Positions 25,227-32,134 of a DNA stretch of 49,113 nt are shown one piece after another. Under the pieces are notes generated by a model. It ran no database searches and was not told the DNA's origin. It saw only the letters and a list, made by a program, of their open reading frames with translations. Position 1 is the first letter of the stretch, and the number at the start of each line of letters is the position of its first letter. The position numbers and the translations under genes are program-made. The stretch comes from JAVKBW01 sp964352715 (lineage in GTDB: Bacteria; Pseudomonadota; Alphaproteobacteria; UBA8366; Aestuariispiraceae), in assembly GCA_964352715.1 (NCBI GenBank), contig CAYGSU010000025.1:1-49113 (forward strand). The letters run 5' to 3'.

Positions 25227-27682
25227 TTCCTGCCGCCTTCGGCCAAAGGCAACTCGCCATGAACGATGCCGCCGGTTGCCTCTTCGATCAGACCGGCGGC
25301 GATATCGTCGCCGAATTCCTCCAGCAAGTCGTCGATGGCCGCGCCGTAGACCGTTTCCTTGCCGATTTCCAGCAAAACCGGCACGGCAAGCGGTGATACC
25401 CTGTCCAGCCGCCGATGAACAATATGGTCTGTCGACTGTTTCAGCATGTCCGCCAGACGGGCGATATCGGTCAGCCCTTCGGCCGCATCGCGCCGGGTTG
25501 CCCGCAGCAGAATGTGTCCCGGCTCGTGCTTGCGCAATACATCGTAGATAAGGTCTGTGCTGAAGGTTACCTGCCGGCCTGATTTTTCCTGACCGGGGTG
25601 CCGCCGGTCGATCAGCCCGGCAATGATGGCGGCATTCCGGAAGGTGCGGCGCATCAGCGAACTTTCATCCATCCAGGCTTCCAGATCGTCCCCCAGCATG
25701 TCTTCGTCGAACAGAGCGGCGACATCCTTCACCGGTTTCATGCTCCAGACCGCGATGGCGTAGTCGCTGGCGACGAAGCCGATGGGCCGCAGGCCATCGC
25801 GTTCCATGCGCTTCGTCAGCAGCATGCCCAGGGTCTGGTGCGCGTTCCGTCCGGCGAAACAGTAGGCGATCATGAATTCCCGCTGCCGCCTTGGGAAACT
25901 TTCCACCAGCAGCATGCCGGGCGATGGCATCACCGACCGCCATTGCTGCAGACGCAGCCATTCGATGACCTGATCGGGCAGCGAAGACCAGCGGCCGGGG
26001 CTGGCCAGCATTTCCTTCACCTGTTCTGCCAGATAGGTGGTGAACGGCATGCGGCCGCCCAGATAGGCCGGCACTTTCGGCGTGCCGCCACCGCCGTCCG
26101 ACACCAGAACCGTGGTTTCCTTCATGCCGTCATATTGCAGCAGGCGTCCGCCGAAAATGAAGGTGTCGCCCGGCTCCAGCCCGTTGATGAAGTATTCCTC
26201 GATCTCGCCCAGAATCGGCCCGCGCCTGTAGCGCACCTTCAGCATCACCTCGGCGACGATGGTGCCGATATTCATGCGGTGTTTCTGCACCACCTTCGGC
26301 CCGGTGACTTCCAGCGTGCCGTCGGCCTTGCGGAACAGCCGACGCCACCGGTCGTAGGTCTGAAGCGCATACCCGCCGTCTTCAACATAGCGCAACGTGT
26401 CGTCGAAATCGCGCCGGGTCAGGTCGGTATACGGCCCGGCGGACGACACTTCCCGGTACAGGGCGTCCGGTTCGACAGGGCTGCTGCAGGCCAACCCGAG
26501 AATATGCTGCGCCAGAACATCCAGCGCGCCGGGGCGGGGCGGGTCGCCGTCCAGCCGGTTCGCCAGCGCGCCTTCCTTCGCCGCGACGCATTCCAGCACC
26601 TCGAACCGGTTTCCCGGCACCAGCAGGGCGCGGCTGGGCGTATCCAGCCGGTGCCCGGCCCGGCCGATCCGCTGTAACAGCCGGCTGACGCCTTTCGGCG
26701 CGCCCATCTGGACAACCAGATCGACGGCGGCCCAGTCGATCCCGAGATCGAGGGAGGAGGTCGCGACCACGGCCCGCAGTTTGCCGGACGCCATGGCGGC
26801 TTCGACCTTGCGGCGTTGTTCCGGCGCCAGGCTTCCGTGATGCAGGGCGATTGGCAGGTTATCCTCATTGGCGTGCCACAGGGCCTGAAACAGCACTTCC
26901 GCCTGCGCCCGCGTATTCACGAAAACAATCGAAACCTGCGCCTTGCTGATTGCCTCATAGACTGCATCGACAGCATGAAGCGCGTAATGCCCGGCCCAGG
27001 GCAGGTCGGTGCCGGTCAGTACCCGGATTTCCGCCTCGACACCGCTTTCGCCGGTCAGCAGGCGAACCGCTTCCGCATCGCCGCCGGGCGCGAGCCAGGA
27101 CCGCAGGGCGTCTGGATGGGCGATGGTGGCGGACAGACCGACCCGCCGCATCGACGGTGACAGCTTCTGTAGCCGGGCGATGCACAAGGCCAGTTGGTCG
27201 CCGCGCTTGGTGCCGGCCAGCGCATGCGCCTCGTCGATAACGACGGATTTCAGATTGCCGAACAGGGTATCGGCATCTTCATAGGAAACCATCAGCGCCA
27301 GCGATTCAGGTGTCGTCATCAGAAGGTGCGGCGGCTTTTCACGTTGCCGCGCCCGCTTCGATGCCGGGGTATCGCCGGTGCGGGTTTCAAGACGGACCGG
27401 CAGCGCCATCTCCTGCACCGGCTGTTCCAGATTGCGGTGGATGTCGACGGCCAGAGCCTTCAGCGGCGAAATATACAACGTGTGCAGCCCGTCCATCCTC
27501 TGCCGGTCGAGATCGACAAGGGTGGGCAGAAAACCGGCCAGCGTCTTGCCGCCGCCGGTCGGCGCTGTCAGCAGGGTATGTGCACCGTCTTCCGCCGCCT
27601 GCAACATCGCCTGCTGATGCGGATGCGGTGCCCAGCCGCGACCGGAAAACCAGTCGGTGAATTTTTGTGGCAGCTCGCCCAA
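25223..27682 (-). CDS. Ligase-associated DEXH-box helicase, Lhr-like (819 aa)
   Basis: This is a superfamily 2 DNA helicase. Motifs in order are Walker A LLTAPTGGGKTLAG, the DEAH box VIDEAHALAGTKRGD, GLSATIAHPD (motif III), and the C-terminal helicase part with SIVFVNTRAQAEVLFQ, SSLDLGIDWAAVDLV and LLQRIGRAGHR. A long Lhr-type extension with a winged-helix region follows. Length and organisation match the 'ligase-associated DNA damage response DEXH box helicase' family. The start appears to be TTG at 27682, 4 bp after the HIT gene stop. It overlaps pdeM by 4 bp, so HIT, helicase and PdeM form one operon. Confidence 0.93.
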   Translation of the reverse strand: MGELPQKFTDWFSGRGWAPHPHQQAMLQAAEDGAHTLLTAPTGGGKTLAGFLPTLVDLDRQRMDGLHTLYISPLKALAVDIHRNLEQPVQEMALPVRLETRTGDTPASKRARQREKPPHLLMTTPESLALMVSYEDADTLFGNLKSVVIDEAHALAGTKRGDQLALCIARLQKLSPSMRRVGLSATIAHPDALRSWLAPGGDAEAVRLLTGESGVEAEIRVLTGTDLPWAGHYALHAVDAVYEAISKAQVSIVFVNTRAQAEVLFQALWHANEDNLPIALHHGSLAPEQRRKVEAAMASGKLRAVVATSSLDLGIDWAAVDLVVQMGAPKGVSRLLQRIGRAGHRLDTPSRALLVPGNRFEVLECVAAKEGALANRLDGDPPRPGALDVLAQHILGLACSSPVEPDALYREVSSAGPYTDLTRRDFDDTLRYVEDGGYALQTYDRWRRLFRKADGTLEVTGPKVVQKHRMNIGTIVAEVMLKVRYRRGPILGEIEEYFINGLEPGDTFIFGGRLLQYDGMKETTVLVSDGGGGTPKVPAYLGGRMPFTTYLAEQVKEMLASPGRWSSLPDQVIEWLRLQQWRSVMPSPGMLLVESFPRRQREFMIAYCFAGRNAHQTLGMLLTKRMERDGLRPIGFVASDYAIAVWSMKPVKDVAALFDEDMLGDDLEAWMDESSLMRRTFRNAAIIAGLIDRRHPGQEKSGRQVTFSTDLIYDVLRKHEPGHILLRATRRDAAEGLTDIARLADMLKQSTDHIVHRRLDRVSPLAVPVLLEIGKETVYGAAIDDLLEEFGDDIAAGLIEEATGGIVHGELPLAEGGRK

Positions 27683-27686
27683 GCGA

Positions 27687-28103
27687 CTATCCCGCGCCGT
27701 GCAGGATTTCGTGAATTCGCAACACGGTGGTCGGCATCAGATCGCCATAGGGTTCCGCCTCGCCGACGCCCCAGACCGGCCCGGGCCAGGCGGCGTCGCC
27801 TTCGAACCGGGCGATGATGTGGATGTGCAGTTGCGGCACCATGTTGCCAAGCGCCGCGACATTCATCTTGTCGGCGGAATATTCCCGTTCCATGGCCGAT
27901 GCACAGTCTGCGATCTCTTCCATCAGGATGCCGCGCATGCGCTTTTCCAGCCGGTGGATTTCCCGAAGGTCGGCCAGTTTCGGCACGAGAATGATCCAGG
28001 GAAACCTGCTGTCATCCATCAGCCGGACCGTGCAGAACGACAGGTCGGTGACAGGCACCGTATCCTGTTCCAGCTTCGGGTGAAGGACGAATTTTTTCGG
28101 CAT
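27687..28103 (-). CDS. HIT (histidine triad) domain protein (138 aa)
   Basis: This is a HIT-fold nucleotide hydrolase or transferase-like protein, with FPWIILVPKLADLREIHRL in the centre and the triad region MVPQLHIHIIARFEGD. The usual HxHxH series reads Q-L-H-I-H: the first histidine is replaced by Gln91, while His93 and His95 remain. I believe this is a feature of an alphaproteobacterial subgroup and would not by itself show inactivity. A longer frame starts at 28154; the ATG at 28103 gives the normal N-terminus (MPKKFVLHPKLEQD). It is the first gene of the HIT-helicase-PdeM operon and is divergent from the glycerate kinase gene. Confidence 0.88.
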   Translation of the reverse strand: MPKKFVLHPKLEQDTVPVTDLSFCTVRLMDDSRFPWIILVPKLADLREIHRLEKRMRGILMEEIADCASAMEREYSADKMNVAALGNMVPQLHIHIIARFEGDAAWPGPVWGVGEAEPYGDLMPTTVLRIHEILHGAG

Positions 28104-28195
28104 GCCGTTTTCCCGCTGTAAAATGGTGCGATAGGGGGTGGAGGCCGCGGGCATTTTCCGCTACAGCCAAAGGCCCTGAAAGCATTCTTACGGAT

Positions 28196-29473
28196 TTGAT
28201 CGTGGTCGCCAATCCCCAGCAGTTCCTTCGTGACTTGTTCGCCTGCGCCGTCGATGCGGCCCAGCCTGAAACTTGCGTGCCGCCGCATCTGCCCGACGTG
28301 TCGGGTAAAGGCCGCGTCATCGTTGTCGGTGCGGGCAAGGCGGCGGCCTCGATGGCGAAGGCGTTGGAAGCGCATCTGCCGGACCCGTATGAGGGTTTTG
28401 TCATCACCCGGTACGGCTACACCGCGCCCTGCGAGAAGATCGAGGTTGTCGAGGCGGCGCATCCGGTGCCTGACAAAGCCGGTGCGGATGCCGCCACGAG
28501 AATGGTCGAGCTGGTCTCCGGGCTGGGCGAGGACGATCTGGTGATCGCGCTGATTTCCGGCGGCGGCTCGTCCCTGCTGACCGCGCCGGCGCCCGGCCTG
28601 ACGCTGGAAGACAAGCAGGCGGTCAACCGCGAGCTGTTGCGCTGCGGGGCCAACATTCGCGAAATGAACACCGTCCGCCGGCATATCAGCGCCATCAAGG
28701 GCGGCAGGCTGGCGGCGGCGGCCTATCCGGCAAAAGTTCATGCGATCATGATTTCCGATATTCCGGGCGACGACAGGGGCGCGATTGCGTCCGGCCCGAC
28801 GGTCGCTGACCCGACCACCTTTGCCGATGCGATGGAAATCGTCACCCGCTACAAGCTCAATCTGCCGGATGCCGTCATGGCGCATCTGCAGAAGGGTGAG
28901 GACGAAAGCCCGAAGCCGGGGGATCCATTGCTGGCCAATGTCACCAATGTGCTGGCGGCGACGCCGTTGCAATCGCTTCAGGCGGCGGCTGATTTCGCGC
29001 GCAAGAACGGGGTCGAACCGATCATCCTCAGCGACGCCATCGAAGGGGAATCCCGCGAAGCCGGGAAGGTACTGGCGGGCGTTGCGCTGTCCGTGAAAGC
29101 GCACGGCCTGCCGGTTAAAGCGCCGGCGGTGATCCTGTCCGGCGGTGAAACCACCGTGACCATTCAGGGCGAAGGCAGCGGCGGCCCGAATGCGGAACTG
29201 GCGCTTTCCGCCGCGTTGACCCTGCAGGGCGAGGCCGGCATCTGGGCGCTGGCCGGCGATACCGACGGCGTGGACGGCGCACGGGAAATCGCCGGTGCGA
29301 TCATCGGGCCCGACACGCTGTCGAAAGCGATTGATAAGGGGATAAGCGCGCGCAAGGCGCTGGCCGACAACGATGCGCACAATTTCTTCGAGAAACTGGG
29401 GGATGGTGTCGTGACCGGCCCGACCCATACGAACGTCAACGACTTCAGGGCGTTTCTGGTTTTGCCTTCCTAG
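28196..29473 (+). CDS. Glycerate 2-kinase, DUF4147/MOFRL type (425 aa)
   Basis: This is a class II glycerate kinase (GckA/TtuD type) that phosphorylates D-glycerate to 2-phosphoglycerate. The N-terminal domain carries VIVVGAGKAAASMAKALE and AHPVPDKAGADAA, ISGGGSSLLTAPAPG (nucleotide site) and NTVRRHISAIKGGRLA; the C-terminal MOFRL domain carries LSGGETTVTI and WALAGDTDGVDG. The family's length is about 420 aa. The most upstream start is TTG at 28196, with a GTG two codons later (28202); neither has a good ribosome binding site. The 3' end overlaps the convergent EamA gene by 29 bp. No other gene of a glycolate/glycerate pathway is adjacent. Confidence 0.93.
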   Translation: MIVVANPQQFLRDLFACAVDAAQPETCVPPHLPDVSGKGRVIVVGAGKAAASMAKALEAHLPDPYEGFVITRYGYTAPCEKIEVVEAAHPVPDKAGADAATRMVELVSGLGEDDLVIALISGGGSSLLTAPAPGLTLEDKQAVNRELLRCGANIREMNTVRRHISAIKGGRLAAAAYPAKVHAIMISDIPGDDRGAIASGPTVADPTTFADAMEIVTRYKLNLPDAVMAHLQKGEDESPKPGDPLLANVTNVLAATPLQSLQAAADFARKNGVEPIILSDAIEGESREAGKVLAGVALSVKAHGLPVKAPAVILSGGETTVTIQGEGSGGPNAELALSAALTLQGEAGIWALAGDTDGVDGAREIAGAIIGPDTLSKAIDKGISARKALADNDAHNFFEKLGDGVVTGPTHTNVNDFRAFLVLPS

Positions 29474-30383
29474 GCTTCATTTGTGTTACGCGAATTCCGG
29501 CCAGAATCAGCACCATCGCGGCAAAGCTTGTCCAGCCGGGAACTTCGTTCAGAACGGCCCAGGCCCAAAGTACGCCGAACAGCGGCACCAGATAGCCGAC
29601 CTGTGACATGAAAGTGCTACCGACATCGCGGATAACCTGAAACCGCAGCACATAGGCGATGGCTGTCGGCCCGATGCCAAGCGCAAGCAGGGCGGCATAG
29701 GGTTGCCAGTCCGTCGACGGGTTTTCCGGCCACCAGAAGAAATACAGTCCCGGTCCCATATAGATAGTAGCGGTCATCAGACAGGCCGCCGTGCCTAGCA
29801 TCGGCGGCACATGCGATATACGGCGTGTCATCACGTTGCTGACGGCATAGCAGCAGGCGGCGCCCATGATGGCGAACTGGCCGATGATCGACTGGCCGGT
29901 GGCCGTGAAGGCATCCAGACCGACAACCAGAATGACGCCCGAAATACCCAGGGTCAGCCCGAAGACTTTCGCGCCGCTGATCCTGTCGTCGCTGGTGCTG
30001 AAATGGCTGAGCATCAGGGTCACGAAAGGAACGGTCGCCATCAGGATGGCGGCGCGGCTCGCCAGCACGCCCTGCTGCCCCCACGCAATCAGTGCGAACG
30101 GGACAGCCGTGTTGAGAAAACCGATCAAGGCCAGCCAAAGCCAGACCTTGCCGCCGCGTGGCCATTTTTCCCCAACCAGCAGGCCAATTGCCGTCAGAAC
30201 AACGCCGCCGACAAGGACCCGGATGGCGGCGACCGCCATCGGCGGAAAGGCCTGCAAGCCGACGGAAATCAGCATGAAGGCGCTGCCCCAGATGGCGGCA
30301 GTCGTCAGGATCTTCGCATAGTCGACCGGCTGGCCCTGACGGATGGCACGCGGGCCGTGCGGTGGTGTTTCTGCTGTGCTCAT
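29445..30383 (-). CDS. EamA/DMT-family inner-membrane transporter (312 aa)
   Basis: This is a drug/metabolite transporter with about ten membrane segments in two EamA repeats: AAIWGSAFMLISVGLQAFPP opens the first and GAACCYAVSNVMTRR the second; the end LRFQVIRDVGSTFMSQVGYLVPLFG is characteristic. Substrate is unknown. I chose the ATG at 30383, 11 bp after the SoeC stop; a longer frame to 30458 would overlap SoeC. The position at the end of the sulfite operon raises the possibility that it exports a sulfur metabolite, but EamA carriers are too diverse to infer this. Confidence 0.9.
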   Translation of the reverse strand: MSTAETPPHGPRAIRQGQPVDYAKILTTAAIWGSAFMLISVGLQAFPPMAVAAIRVLVGGVVLTAIGLLVGEKWPRGGKVWLWLALIGFLNTAVPFALIAWGQQGVLASRAAILMATVPFVTLMLSHFSTSDDRISGAKVFGLTLGISGVILVVGLDAFTATGQSIIGQFAIMGAACCYAVSNVMTRRISHVPPMLGTAACLMTATIYMGPGLYFFWWPENPSTDWQPYAALLALGIGPTAIAYVLRFQVIRDVGSTFMSQVGYLVPLFGVLWAWAVLNEVPGWTSFAAMVLILAGIRVTQMKPRKAKPETP

Positions 30384-30394
30384 TGTCTGTCGTT

Positions 30395-31348
30395 TCAAGC
30401 GTCGGGAGCGCCGTAATACAGCATCACCGTGTGTTTGGCTTCCGCGAAGAACAGCCATCTTTCAAAAACGACACCGACTGCGGCGCTGATGGCCGCGGCA
30501 AGGGTCAAAATGAAGAGACCGCCCGGGACGGCGCTGAACCACAGAACGCCGATCAGAACGACGGGAATGATGAACGCCGTGACAAAGGCGATTGTCCGCA
30601 GTTGGGCTGCATGTTTCCGCGCGATGGAAAAGCCCATTTCCTGCATCAGGTAGTTACTTCCCGTATGCGGCTTTTCCAGCAGGCGGACTTTCCCCAGATC
30701 GCCAAGGCCGGTCGCTGTACCCGGTGTCGATTCCGATCCTGTTTCCTGCAGATAGTTCCAGTATCCCAGTTTGATCAAACCGGACGCCGCAATGCAGACC
30801 AGAGTGAACACCGCGGCGTCCTGCATCGGTGCGTCGAAAAATGCCAGTAGCGGCAGAGCGAGCAGACCACCGGTTGCCAGCGCCAGAAAGACGTAGCCGG
30901 CGGGCACCCACCGATTGCACCAGGCGTGAATGGTTTTCAGGCTGGCGTAGATCATCGCCGTGCAGAAGACCGTGACCAGACAGAACGCGATGGTGACGAT
31001 ACCTGTTGCCAGAACGGCGGGATGGTCAGCCGGCAGTCCTGTGACCCAAAGCCACGCAATGGAAAGGCCGGGCAGATAGGTCAACACGGCCATGACGCCT
31101 TCGCGAGACAACCATGACGACCGCCACTGACTCATCGCGCGGAAGGCGCGTTCGGGATGGCCAAGGTGAAAGGTCGACGACAGCAGACCGAGGGTGATCA
31201 GGGCGAAGGCTATACCGAATCCGGCCAGTATCGCCGTGACTGGCAGCGTTGCCGCCCCTGTCAGATAAAGAAGCACCAGCATGATGATCAGTCCGTAGCC
31301 CGCGCCCGAGGCGGTGGTGAACAGGATGACGGATTTGGCGGGATGCAT
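30395..31348 (-). CDS. soeC: Sulfite dehydrogenase membrane anchor SoeC / DmsC family (317 aa)
   Basis: This is a DmsC-type integral membrane subunit with about eight hydrophobic helices, starting MHPAKSVILFTTASGAGYGLIIMLV and containing STFHLGHPERAFRAMSQWRSSWLSREGVMA, the signature of this anchor family. It would bind the A and B subunits on the cytoplasmic face and pass electrons to the quinone pool. It lies 9 bp after the iron-sulfur subunit gene. The assignment to SoeC rather than DmsC rests on the absence of a Tat signal in the A subunit and on the sulfite-related neighbours. Confidence 0.85.
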   Translation of the reverse strand: MHPAKSVILFTTASGAGYGLIIMLVLLYLTGAATLPVTAILAGFGIAFALITLGLLSSTFHLGHPERAFRAMSQWRSSWLSREGVMAVLTYLPGLSIAWLWVTGLPADHPAVLATGIVTIAFCLVTVFCTAMIYASLKTIHAWCNRWVPAGYVFLALATGGLLALPLLAFFDAPMQDAAVFTLVCIAASGLIKLGYWNYLQETGSESTPGTATGLGDLGKVRLLEKPHTGSNYLMQEMGFSIARKHAAQLRTIAFVTAFIIPVVLIGVLWFSAVPGGLFILTLAAAISAAVGVVFERWLFFAEAKHTVMLYYGAPDA

Positions 31349-31357
31349 CTTTTACCT

Positions 31358-32134
31358 CTAACGGGAAAGCACGCGGTCGATCCAGCGCGCGACGGCATTC
31401 GCGCCGTCCGTGACAACCGGTTCCAGTCGGGGCGAGGATGCGTCGGTGCTGCTGCCTGGCTTGCGTTCGCGGTCAAGCCGGGGCGGCAGGTACTTGTTGA
31501 CCGGACGGCAATTCTGTTCCGGCATCAGGTCATAGCCGCCTCGTGCCTTGACCAGACGGCTGACATCCGAGTCCGGATTGCCGAGGTCGCCGAACGATCG
31601 TGCGCCGGCCGGGCAGGTGGAAACGCATGCCGGCACCCGGCTGGCCTGCGGCAGGGCTTCGTTGTAAATCCGGTCGATGCACAGGGTGCATTTCTTCATG
31701 ACGCCGGCATCGGCATCGTATTCGCGTGCGCCATAGGGGCAGGCCCAGGAACACAATTTGCAGCCGATGCAGGTGTCGGCATTGACCAGCACGATACCGT
31801 CTTCCTCCCGCTTGTAGGACGCGCCGGTCGGGCACACGGTGACGCAAGGGGCATCGTCGCAATGCAGGCACGATTTTGGAAAATGCACCGTACGCGACGG
31901 CATCGGATCGTCATCGTTGGCGTCGTTCTCGGGAATGACCTCGAATGTATGGATGCGATTGAACCAGACGCCTGACGGGTCGGCACCGTAGGGCGATGTG
32001 TCCGGCAGGGGTGCGCTGTGGCCGCCGGTGTTCCATTCCTTGCAGTTGACCGCGCAGGCATGACAGCCGACGCAGATGTCGAGATCGATCACCAGCCCGA
32101 GTTTCTTCTCGGTTTTGGCGGGCAATGTCGTCAT
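31358..32134 (-). CDS. soeB: Sulfite dehydrogenase iron-sulfur subunit SoeB (258 aa)
   Basis: A DmsB/NrfC-type ferredoxin subunit with sixteen cysteines in four groups, enough for four [4Fe-4S] clusters: Cys21/24/27/31 (CVGCHACAVNC), Cys89/92/97/101 (CLHCDDAPCVTVC), Cys122/125/128/132 (CIGCKLCSWAC) and Cys149/152/170/174. It carries electrons from the molybdenum subunit to the membrane anchor. The ATG overlaps the SoeA stop (ATGA), so translation is coupled. A much longer frame up to 32647 is an extension into SoeA in another frame and is not real. The C-terminal tail after about residue 215 is variable. Confidence 0.88.
   Translation of the reverse strand: MTTLPAKTEKKLGLVIDLDICVGCHACAVNCKEWNTGGHSAPLPDTSPYGADPSGVWFNRIHTFEVIPENDANDDDPMPSRTVHFPKSCLHCDDAPCVTVCPTGASYKREEDGIVLVNADTCIGCKLCSWACPYGAREYDADAGVMKKCTLCIDRIYNEALPQASRVPACVSTCPAGARSFGDLGNPDSDVSRLVKARGGYDLMPEQNCRPVNKYLPPRLDRERKPGSSTDASSPRLEPVVTDGANAVARWIDRVLSR

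Noticed and set aside
25598..26677. Long plus-strand frames opposite the Lhr-like helicase
   Set aside because: They are antisense shadows of the helicase with unusual His/Gln/Arg-rich composition and no motif.
28019..29428. A 469-residue minus-strand frame opposite glycerate kinase
   Set aside because: It is an antisense shadow; the plus strand encodes a full-length glycerate kinase with all family motifs.
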